The position numbers and the translations under genes were made by a program. Below the pieces are notes generated by a model. It saw only the letters and a list, made by a program, of their open reading frames with translations, had not been told where the DNA came from and made no database searches. Shown piece after piece: positions 1 to 5,753 of a stretch of 7,102 bases of DNA. Location: assembly GCA_900755985.1 (NCBI GenBank), contig CAAEIL010000060.1:1-7102 (forward strand), written 5' to 3'. This DNA comes from Bacteroidales bacterium (GTDB lineage: Bacteria > Bacteroidota > Bacteroidia > Bacteroidales > Muribaculaceae). Numbering within the stretch: position 1 is the stretch's first letter; each line of letters opens with the position of its first letter.

Positions 1-684
1 GAAGGCGCTGTTCTGGATAGTCAGAGGCATATCCGAGTCGACAAAGAGTATGGTTTCGAGACCGGTTTTTTCGAAGGCGCCGTCCTGTATGGTGATTACG
101 TTGGCCGGTACGCGCAGGTATTTGAGCGACGAACAGCCCGCGAAGCAGTTTTGCGGTATTATCAGCATATTGTCGGAAGTCTCGAACTGAATGGACGTCA
201 GCGAGCTGCATTGTTCGAAACATCCTGTGCCAAAAGTCTGTAACGACGCCGGGAACGATACGGATGTCAGCGCCGTGCAGCCGTTGAAGGCATTCTTGTC
301 GATGTACATCACACCGGTCGAGAGGTCGACCGATTTCATATTGGTACAACCTGAGAAGGCTCCCGAGCCGATGCGTTTGAGTGTCGGCGGACATTTCAGC
401 GATGTTATTTTGGTGTTGTTGCGGTAGAAGTTCGATATTATATATACGACATCATATTTGTGGCCGTTGATTTCGACCTGAGGTTCGATGACGAGGTCGC
501 CCGAGACTGACGGTGAGGTAAAGTCATAGCCCACGACGCCCACCGAGTCGCCTTGAAGCGCATAATAAAGACCGTTGACATCGACGGTGTCGCCGGGGGC
601 TTCGTCGTCCGTAGCTGCGGCGTTACATATCTGCGGGCCAAGGCCCAGCGCCGCCATAACAATAAGAGTAATGTGTGTTTTCAT
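1..684 (-). CDS. BspA-like leucine-rich-repeat surface protein, N-terminal part
   Basis: The reading frame is open from an ATG at 684 down to base 1, giving 228 residues; the C-terminus lies outside the window. Residues 1-22 look like a Sec signal peptide (MKTH, a hydrophobic stretch, then a small-residue site near NAAA); Cys20 lies in PQIC, which is not a lipobox. Residues about 30-90 form a short leader domain with DVNGLYYAL and EINGHKYDVV, typical at the head of such proteins. From about residue 95 there are BspA/LRR_5-type repeats of roughly 22-24 residues, with recurring IGSGAFSGCTNMKSVDL, IDKNAFNGCTALTSV, FEQCSSLTSI and CFAGCSSLKYLRVP units. LRR_5 proteins are usually surface-exposed or secreted and involved in adhesion or host contact; the ligand here cannot be read from sequence. 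The gene is divergent from the OmpA-type gene. No consensus promoter was found upstream. Family call is firm; function is inferred. Confidence 0.9.
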   Translation of the reverse strand, partial: MKTHITLIVMAALGLGPQICNAAATDDEAPGDTVDVNGLYYALQGDSVGVVGYDFTSPSVSGDLVIEPQVEINGHKYDVVYIISNFYRNNTKITSLKCPPTLKRIGSGAFSGCTNMKSVDLSTGVMYIDKNAFNGCTALTSVSFPASLQTFGTGCFEQCSSLTSIQFETSDNMLIIPQNCFAGCSSLKYLRVPANVITIQDGAFEKTGLETILFVDSDMPLTIQNSAF

Positions 685-803
685 AATTTCAATTAGTATA
701 AACGTGTGTTATTTAATAGACAACATTATGGACTTGCCAAAAGTTGAAAATTTTCTTGCGGAATTATCGTATACCACTGACTTTCACCTTTATATGGGAC
801 GGA

Positions 804-846
804 GCCGGCCTGTGCGGACCCGGCGGCGGGCTGTTGAGCGGCCGGC
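804..846. repeat. GC-rich nested inverted repeat (possible RNA hairpin)
   Basis: GCCGGCC at 804-810 is perfectly complementary to GGCCGGC at 840-846. Inside its 29-nt loop is a second perfect stem, CCCG 819-822 with CGGG 827-830, around a GCGG loop. The element sits in otherwise AT-rich DNA between divergent genes and is followed on the plus strand by a short T-rich stretch (862-869). It could be a transcript leader structure, part of a small RNA, a terminator or a decayed sequence; the sequence does not decide. Confidence 0.5.
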
Positions 847-899
847 GGGGGGCGCCGAAACTTTTGTTGCCGGACAGCTGTTCTATTTTTATAATAATG

Positions 900-907
900 T
901 ATTTTTG
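900..907 (+). promoter_or_regulatory. Candidate -7 element for the OmpA-type lipoprotein gene
   Basis: TATTTTTG is an exact match to the Bacteroidetes -7 consensus TAnnTTTG. It lies 27 bp before the ATG at 935, which would give a leader of about 20 nt. No good TTTG sits 19-20 bp upstream (only TGTT at 879-882), so the call is tentative. A weaker alternative is TTTG 863-866 with TATTTTTA 884-891, spaced 17 bp. Confidence 0.35.
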
Positions 908-934
908 TCAAACACACATAAGCATTTTTCAGCT

Positions 935-1795
935 ATGAAACCACGTATTCTGATTATAACAATGATAGCCTTGGCTGTTGCGGCTACGGGCTGTGTCTCG
1001 AAAAAGAAGTATACGGCGCTCAAAGCGCAGTATGACGAACTGTCGCAGAATTATGGCTCGCAGCAGTTGGCTCTGACCGAAAAAAGCGCCAACTATACCT
1101 CTATCGAGCAGATGCTCAAGGATGCCCGCGCACAGAACGCCCAGTTGCGGCGCGACTATGCGGCGTTGCAGGAAACTCTTCGCGAGAGCATGAATCAGAA
1201 CTCACAGGGCAATGTCAATATCGCCAAGCTGGTCGACGAAATCAACGCCTCCAACAAGTACATCAAAGAGCTTGTCGAAGCCAAGAGCAAGAGCGATTCG
1301 CTGAATCTGGTGCTCACCACCAACCTCACGCGTTCGCTGTCTGCCGATGACCTCAAGGATGTCAATATCAAGGTGCTGAAAGGTGTCGTCTACATCTCGC
1401 TCGCCGACAATATGCTATTCCGTTCGGGCAGCTACGAGATTTCGCCCAAGGCTATGGATATTCTTGGCAAGATTGCCAAAATCATCAAGGATTACAAGGA
1501 CTATGGCGTTCTGGTCGAGGGCAACACGGACAATGTGCCTATTTCGCGTACAAATATTCGCAACAATTGGGATTTGTCCTGCCTGCGTGCGTCGTCAGTG
1601 GTCCAGGTACTGCAGAACGAGTTCGGTGTCGATGCCTCGCGTCTGACGGCCGGTGGCCGCGGCGAGTATAATACCATCGCCAGCAATGCCACGGCCGAAG
1701 GTCGCGCACTCAATCGTCGTACCGAAATTATCATCACGCCCAAGCTCGACCAGTTCCTCGACCTTATCGACCACGCTCCCGATTCGGACGAGTGA
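935..1795 (+). CDS. OmpA/MotB-type peptidoglycan-binding lipoprotein with coiled coil
   Basis: The protein has 286 residues. The frame is open further upstream, to 575, but the start at 935 is chosen because it opens a lipoprotein signal peptide (MKPRILII, hydrophobic core, AATGC) with lipidated Cys20; upstream codons run through the intergenic hairpin and resemble no protein. After Cys20 comes VSKKKY, without an acidic surface-export signal, so the anchor probably faces the periplasm. Residues about 25-125 are heptad-like, rich in Ala, Leu, Gln and charged residues, and probably form a coiled coil. Residues about 145-268 are an OmpA C-terminal domain. The expected peptidoglycan (diaminopimelate) ligands are Asp199 in NTDN and Arg218 in LRAS; the longer loop NVPISRTNIRNNWDLSC is MotB-like, and NRR at 260-262 is the usual end motif. 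The likely role is tethering outer membrane to cell wall. No motor gene is nearby, so a MotB stator role is unlikely. Confidence 0.93.
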   Translation: MKPRILIITMIALAVAATGCVSKKKYTALKAQYDELSQNYGSQQLALTEKSANYTSIEQMLKDARAQNAQLRRDYAALQETLRESMNQNSQGNVNIAKLVDEINASNKYIKELVEAKSKSDSLNLVLTTNLTRSLSADDLKDVNIKVLKGVVYISLADNMLFRSGSYEISPKAMDILGKIAKIIKDYKDYGVLVEGNTDNVPISRTNIRNNWDLSCLRASSVVQVLQNEFGVDASRLTAGGRGEYNTIASNATAEGRALNRRTEIIITPKLDQFLDLIDHAPDSDE

Positions 1796-1817
1796 CGCTC
1801 CTGTCTCGCACGCTTAC

Positions 1818-1856
1818 AAAAAATTAGAAGGCCGCACTGGGTTTTCAGTGCGGCCT
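1818..1856 (-). terminator. Rho-independent terminator of the amylase gene
   Basis: A perfect 11-bp stem pairs AGGCCGCACTG (1829-1839) with CAGTGCGGCCT (1846-1856) around a 6-nt loop. Read on the minus strand it is followed by TTCTAATTTTTT (1829 down to 1818), so it terminates the leftward amylase transcript, 28 bp after that gene's stop. On the plus strand the bases after the stem (CCCGTGG) are not T-rich, so it is at best a weak or bidirectional terminator for the OmpA-type gene, which ends at 1795. Confidence 0.88.
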
Positions 1857-1884
1857 CCCGTGGATTTATGTAGTCCTGTGGAAA

Positions 1885-4800
1885 TCAGCGGAGAAGGACT
1901 TTGGTGCCTGCGACGATGTAGAAGCCGCGGGCCAGGTCGTCGATGGCTGTCGTGCCGGCGCCGATGTGGCGGCGGACTACAGTACCGTCGAGACGGACGA
2001 TGTCGATGGTGCGCTCGACTGCCGATTCGACATACAGCGCTGCGCCCTGTGCCCAGACTTTGAGCGCCGAGCCTCCGGCGACGATGCCTTCGATGCCCGA
2101 GTACAGTCCCGTGTAGCCGTTGGCGTTGTATATGCCGTTGTTGACGATGAGCACATTGTCGCCGGTCTGCAACTTGTCGCCGTTGTTGAAGATGACGTAG
2201 CACTTGGTCAGGTCCTGATCAGTGGCGATGAAGTAGTGCCAGTAACCCAGCGATGCGTCGTAGGTCATGGCTTTGCCGGGCCAACTGCCGATGAAGTCGT
2301 TGAGGCCGTTGCCGTAGACATAGATGTTGACGTTGTTCCAGTTGGAGTTGGAGTTGTCAAAGTAGATGTTATATCCGGTGGGGGCGGGAGCGTCGGAGTA
2401 TGTGTAGGTGAAGGACTGCACGTTTTCGCCTTCGCTGTTGCTGACATAAGTCTTGACGGTGGTGGTGGCAGTCAGGACGATGGGAGCGGTGTAGAGCTTG
2501 GAAGCGGCGGTCGGAGTTGTACCGTCAAGGGTGTAGTGGATTTCGGTGGCGTTGACCGGGGTGAGGGTGACGGTGAGGGGCTTGTTGAAAGTTGTTCCTG
2601 ATGCGGGGTTTGCTTTCACCGAGGGGCGTTTGGTGACGGCGATGTCGAGTTTGGTGGCGTTTGTGCCGCCGTCGTATTCGTAGTAGACATCGCTGTCGAT
2701 GTTCTCGATGTCGCCGGTCTTGGCGCCGTTGCGGTTGAATATGATGTTGATTTCTTCGGCGTCGAACGAAGCGTAGTAGAATTCGGTGCCGTTGACCGAT
2801 GTCTTGTCAGTGAGAGCTTTGCCGGGCCATTCGCCGTTGAGTTTGTTTTCTTTTCCGTCCCAGACATAGAGGTTGGTGCCGGAGATGTCGGTGTTGTTCT
2901 TGCCGGTGACATAGACGGTAATCATGGCGTTGGGGTCAACTTTTTTATAAGTGGCTTGGCCGGAGAAAGTAGCGTTGTCGGCGCCGGTTGCGCTCCAGGT
3001 GACGGTGACGCTTTGGCCGAATTCCATGTTTTGGCCGATGGTGAAGCTGACGCTCTTTCCGGGGGTAAGGGCAACCTGAGCGTTGTCGCCGACCTTATAC
3101 CAGCCGGATACGGCGGCCTCGTTGAGTGCGGCGGTGACGTTGAGGGTTTCGGTCTTGAAAGAAGTTGCGCCGGGGGTGAGTTTTACTTCGGGATTGCCGA
3201 CGACGTCGTCTGATGTATAGTAATGGGTTGTGCCGGGGTCGTCGAACTCGACGCTGCCGCCGTGCGATACGGGAGCTGTATCGTAGATGAATTTGCCGTC
3301 TTCGCCGACTTTGCCGCCTTTCCAGTCTTTGACCAGGACGCGGAGCTGGCCTTTGTTGGAGGGAGCATCGACAGTAATCGAGCCGCCGCCGTTGTAGGTC
3401 TTGCCGGTGACGATGTCGGTGTATGTGCCTGCGGGAACATTCGAGAATGTGGCGCCGCCGTTGAGGGCGACGAGAACGTAGCTGTCTTTGTAGGCGCGTT
3501 TGTATGCCCAGCCGCCGTTTGCCAGGCAGCCGTCCCATGTGTACTGGCCTTTGCGCAGTGCGGGCACTGCGGCGCGGATGAGGTTGAGGCGGCGTACGTG
3601 CTGTGCCAGGTCGGCGTCAAGGGTCTTGGCGACGTTGCCGCTGGCGGTGTATTGGCCGAAGTCCGAGGCCGATACAGTGCCTTCGAGATAGTTGCCGAAG
3701 TAAGCGCGGCCCGACTGCGAGCGCGGTGTCTTGTTGTTGACGCCGCCGACATCAATGGGACAGCCTTTCTTGAACTCTACTTCCGAGCCGTAATATATGC
3801 AGGGGATGCCGCGGAACGTGAACATGAGCGAGAGGTTCTCGGCCCACTGTTCGGTACCTCCGTTGAAACGTGTGCCGTCGTTGGGACCGGGGCAGTAGTC
3901 GTGCGAGTCGACGTATACGACGTTGTAGGTGGCGTCGTTGTAGTAGTCGTCCTGGCGTGCATAGCCTATGGCGCTCGACACGTTGCTGAAGTTGTAGTGC
4001 ATGGGGAAGTCGATGACGTTGAGACCCGAAGCCTGCGAGTAGTCAGGCTCGTGCCACTGGCCGTTTACCATCCAAGCGTTGTTGCTGCGGGGTTTGTCCT
4101 GAGTGTCTTTTTCGCAGACGGCCATGGGGCCTACGGGGGTGTCGTGGCCTTCGGGCAGATTCTGCTGTGCCCACCATGCGGGGTCGCCGTTGAATTCGTC
4201 AAGAAGAGCCTCGTCCGATTCCCAGGTGTAGAAGTAGCTGGAGAGGTTGGGGTGGTCACGGTATACAACTGTTCCCGAGTAACGCTGGCAACATTCGCCG
4301 AACATGTAGAAGGGGCAGCCGTTGAGGCGTTTGTCCTTATATTTTTCGCCAAGAGCCAGGAACTGGGGTACGAACTGTTTGTTGAAGGTGAGCGGTGCGA
4401 TATGGCCCGTGGTGTCGATGCGGAAGCCGTCGACGCCCATCTCGATGAACTTGCCGTAGCATTTGACTATGTATTCGGCTACGTAGTTGTTTTCGGTGTT
4501 GAGGTCTACACAGTCGCCGGCAATCTGACCCCACCAGCGGTTGGGATAGTCCCAGTTCCAGCCGGTGCCGTAGTGGTGATAGTAGTTGTTGGGCTCGTAC
4601 TGCGGGTTTTTGAAATATTTCCAACGCTCTTTGTACTGTGCTTCGCCGCTCTGTTCAAAGTAGTTGGAGCTGAAGAGGGCGGGATTGGGAATGAGCGCGC
4701 CGGCGGGTGTGGCCTGGTTGCGGATATTCTGGTTGCGGGTGAAAAGCGGGTTCAGGTTTACTTCGCCGAAGTTGCTGGTGTGCTGGAGCACGATGTCAAG

Positions 4801-5253
4801 GACGATTTTCATGCCCTTGGCGTGGGCGGCGTCTATGAGGTCCTGGAATTTGACGTCTTTTTCGGCGCCCCATTCTTTGCGGCTTTCGTAGCGCAGGTCT
4901 ACGCTGGTGAAGTCCATGGCGTGGTAGCCGTGGTAGTCCTCGCCCGAGGCGTTCTGCACGATAGGTGTTATCCAGATGGCTGTGAAGCCCAGTGCTTTGA
5001 TGTAGTCAAGCTTGTCGATGAGGCCTTTGAAGTCGCCGCGCCAGTCGGGGTCGTTCTTCGAGACCTGAACGTCTTGTTTGTCCCACGACAGTACGTTGTT
5101 GGTGGGGTCGCCGTCATAGAAACGCGTCGTCATGGCAAAATAGATGGTTTCGTCGCGGAAATCATCGCGTGCTCCTACAAAGGTCTGTGCCTGTGCGCCC
5201 AGCGCACCTAACATGACAAGCCCTGAGAGTAGCAGTCTGGTAATTTTTCTCAT
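1885..5253 (-). CDS. Secreted GH13 alpha-amylase with two CBM26-like starch-binding modules
   Basis: The 1122-residue enzyme is predicted to hydrolyse alpha-1,4 bonds of starch or related glucans outside the cytoplasm. Residues 1-22 are a Sec signal peptide (MRKITRLLLS, then AQA before Gln23) without lipobox, unlike the SusG lipoprotein. Residues about 30-600 form the GH13 barrel plus a beta domain. Region I is DIVLQHTS (Asp153, His158), region II GFRID with nucleophile Asp280, region III MFGE with acid/base Glu320, region IV VDSHD with Asp452; YHGYHAMDF (107-115) is also typical. Gln157 stands where most relatives have a calcium-binding Asn. Residues about 685-772 look Ig-like. CBM26-like modules cover about 776-862 and 960-1050, each with WPGKA (Trp809, Trp991). 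A chitobiase-type CHB_HEX_C domain lies between (about 877-953). Residues 1062-1122 resemble a type IX sorting tail, ending RGFYIVAGTKVLLR. No susCD pair is adjacent. Exact specificity (amylase, neopullulanase) is open. Confidence 0.93.
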   Translation of the reverse strand: MRKITRLLLSGLVMLGALGAQAQTFVGARDDFRDETIYFAMTTRFYDGDPTNNVLSWDKQDVQVSKNDPDWRGDFKGLIDKLDYIKALGFTAIWITPIVQNASGEDYHGYHAMDFTSVDLRYESRKEWGAEKDVKFQDLIDAAHAKGMKIVLDIVLQHTSNFGEVNLNPLFTRNQNIRNQATPAGALIPNPALFSSNYFEQSGEAQYKERWKYFKNPQYEPNNYYHHYGTGWNWDYPNRWWGQIAGDCVDLNTENNYVAEYIVKCYGKFIEMGVDGFRIDTTGHIAPLTFNKQFVPQFLALGEKYKDKRLNGCPFYMFGECCQRYSGTVVYRDHPNLSSYFYTWESDEALLDEFNGDPAWWAQQNLPEGHDTPVGPMAVCEKDTQDKPRSNNAWMVNGQWHEPDYSQASGLNVIDFPMHYNFSNVSSAIGYARQDDYYNDATYNVVYVDSHDYCPGPNDGTRFNGGTEQWAENLSLMFTFRGIPCIYYGSEVEFKKGCPIDVGGVNNKTPRSQSGRAYFGNYLEGTVSASDFGQYTASGNVAKTLDADLAQHVRRLNLIRAAVPALRKGQYTWDGCLANGGWAYKRAYKDSYVLVALNGGATFSNVPAGTYTDIVTGKTYNGGGSITVDAPSNKGQLRVLVKDWKGGKVGEDGKFIYDTAPVSHGGSVEFDDPGTTHYYTSDDVVGNPEVKLTPGATSFKTETLNVTAALNEAAVSGWYKVGDNAQVALTPGKSVSFTIGQNMEFGQSVTVTWSATGADNATFSGQATYKKVDPNAMITVYVTGKNNTDISGTNLYVWDGKENKLNGEWPGKALTDKTSVNGTEFYYASFDAEEINIIFNRNGAKTGDIENIDSDVYYEYDGGTNATKLDIAVTKRPSVKANPASGTTFNKPLTVTLTPVNATEIHYTLDGTTPTAASKLYTAPIVLTATTTVKTYVSNSEGENVQSFTYTYSDAPAPTGYNIYFDNSNSNWNNVNIYVYGNGLNDFIGSWPGKAMTYDASLGYWHYFIATDQDLTKCYVIFNNGDKLQTGDNVLIVNNGIYNANGYTGLYSGIEGIVAGGSALKVWAQGAALYVESAVERTIDIVRLDGTVVRRHIGAGTTAIDDLARGFYIVAGTKVLLR

Positions 5254-5337
5254 GTTGTTTTGATTCGTTTTTAAGGTGAAGTAAGTATGTATGTGAAATG
5301 TAAGTCTATGATAATGACGGACTGCAAGATGTATTAG

Positions 5338-5437
5338 GCAGGCAAGCCTGCGCGGCAGTTACATGGTATGCGGCACTTTTGGCTCCGGGTTTTGGCCCGG
5401 GACGCTTGTTTTTCAGAAACGGAAGTCACGGAGACTT
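5338..5437 (-). promoter_or_regulatory. Structured 5' leader of the amylase mRNA
   Basis: Transcription from the promoter at 5513-5544 would start near 5507 and give about 250 nt of leader before the ATG at 5253. Within it are three perfect short inverted repeats: AAGTC 5423-5427 with GACTT 5433-5437; CCGGG 5385-5389 with CCCGG 5396-5400; and GCAGG 5338-5342 with CCTGC 5347-5351. The part next to the ATG is A-rich, without a Shine-Dalgarno sequence. No known riboswitch class was recognised. The leader may carry post-transcriptional control or may simply be long; none of the stems is followed by a U-tract that would make an obvious attenuator. Confidence 0.4.
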
Positions 5438-5512
5438 TCGCTCCCTATTGCCGACTGTGGCTTGTCAGTGTAATGTTGATAATGTCTACGTTCGATTGCT
5501 ATAAGTCCGCCG

Positions 5513-5544
5513 CAAAGGTAGGCAATTTTTTTGTCTGTGCCAAA
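5513..5544 (-). promoter_or_regulatory. Consensus Bacteroidetes promoter of the amylase gene
   Basis: On the minus strand TTTG (5544-5541) is followed after 20 bp by TACCTTTG (5520-5513), matching both the -33 and the -7 consensus (TTTG, TAnnTTTG) exactly. The predicted start is near 5507. This is the only full match upstream of the amylase gene. Confidence 0.8.
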
Positions 5545-5560
5545 TTTTGTTCTGAGTATT

Positions 5561-5592
5561 TTTGCCGGTTAACATTTTCGTTGCTAATTTTG
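5561..5592 (+). promoter_or_regulatory. Consensus Bacteroidetes promoter of the DUF362 gene
   Basis: TTTG (5561-5564), a 20-bp spacer and TAATTTTG (5585-5592) match both consensus elements exactly. The predicted start near 5598 gives a leader of about 155 nt before the ATG at 5754. Its -33 element lies 16 bp from that of the leftward promoter. A second exact -7 match, TAAGTTTG at 5694-5701, has no TTTG at the right distance and is a weaker, more proximal candidate. Confidence 0.78.
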
Positions 5593-5600
5593 CATTGTCG

Positions 5601-5613
5601 GCGGCATCGCCGC
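5601..5613 (+). repeat. Short hairpin at the predicted 5' end of the DUF362 mRNA
   Basis: GCGGC (5601-5605) is perfectly complementary to GCCGC (5609-5613), with a 3-nt ATC loop. It begins only a few bases after the predicted transcription start near 5598, so it would cap the 5' end of the transcript. Such stems can protect mRNA from decay; that role is inference. Confidence 0.4.
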
Positions 5614-5628
5614 TATGAACTCATTTAA

Positions 5629-5658
5629 CAATGGTAAGATTAATGAAGATTGCCATTG
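5629..5658 (+). repeat. Inverted repeat in the DUF362 leader (stem or operator)
   Basis: CAATGGTAA (5629-5637) pairs with TTGCCATTG (5650-5658) in RNA: nine pairs including one G-U, around a 12-nt loop. As DNA the perfect part is CAATGG/CCATTG, spaced 18 bp, which would also suit a dimeric regulator. It lies between the consensus promoter and the start codon. No T-tract follows, so it is not an obvious terminator. Confidence 0.45.
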
Positions 5659-5753
5659 AGAAACAAATTTAAAGATTCATTGAGTTTCGTAAATAAGTTT
5701 GAACGAGTTCTATGGTTATGCTAAAAAACAAACACATAAAATGTAAATACATC

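Larger units (their letters stand above)
685..934. other. Divergent intergenic region between LRR and OmpA-type genes
   Basis: These 250 bp separate two divergent starts. The flanks are AT-rich, but about 800-860 is strongly GC-rich and holds a nested inverted repeat listed separately. On the plus strand an exact TAnnTTTG element lies at 900-907. On the minus strand only poor promoter matches were found: TAATGTTG at 728-721 and TTTG at 741-738, neither correctly paired. Open frames run through the region on both strands, but none has recognisable protein content. Confidence 0.6.
5254..5753. other. 500-bp divergent regulatory region between amylase and DUF362 genes
   Basis: This stretch holds no gene that I can support. 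It contains two back-to-back consensus promoters (5513-5544 leftward, 5561-5592 rightward), a predicted amylase leader of about 250 nt with three short hairpins, and a predicted DUF362 leader of about 155 nt with two hairpins. An 86-codon open frame at 5368-5628 crosses both promoters, has no recognisable protein content and is not called. Confidence 0.75.

Noticed and set aside
575..934. An upstream extension of the OmpA-type gene by 120 codons.
   Set aside because: It would read antisense through the start of the LRR gene and the GC-rich hairpin, while the ATG at 935 opens a complete lipoprotein signal peptide.
935..1795. Naming the OmpA-type lipoprotein motB.
   Set aside because: The loop after Asp199 is MotB-like, but there is a lipoprotein anchor instead of a stator transmembrane helix and no flagellar gene nearby.
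3223..5211. A 662-codon open frame on the plus strand, opposite the amylase gene.
   Set aside because: Its codons are in exact register with the amylase codons, so stops appear only where the amylase uses TTA, CTA or TCA, which are rare in this GC-rich gene. The product is Val/Ala/Gly-rich and resembles no protein.
1885..5253. Naming the amylase susG.
   Set aside because: It lacks a lipobox, carries different accessory modules and has no adjacent sus genes, so the symbol would be misleading.
5385..5400. The CCGGG/CCCGG stem as an intrinsic terminator or attenuator in the amylase leader.
   Set aside because: No U-tract follows the stem on the minus strand, and the stem is only 5 bp.
5368..5628. 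An 86-codon open frame in the divergent regulatory region.
   Set aside because: It crosses both consensus promoters, has an odd Cys/Arg/Phe-rich composition and no recognisable domain.
5712..5753. An earlier in-frame start for the DUF362 gene (MVMLKNKHIKCKYI).
   Set aside because: The added codons are AT-rich and unlike the gene body, and the protein makes a normal family start at MASKVYF. This is not fully excluded.
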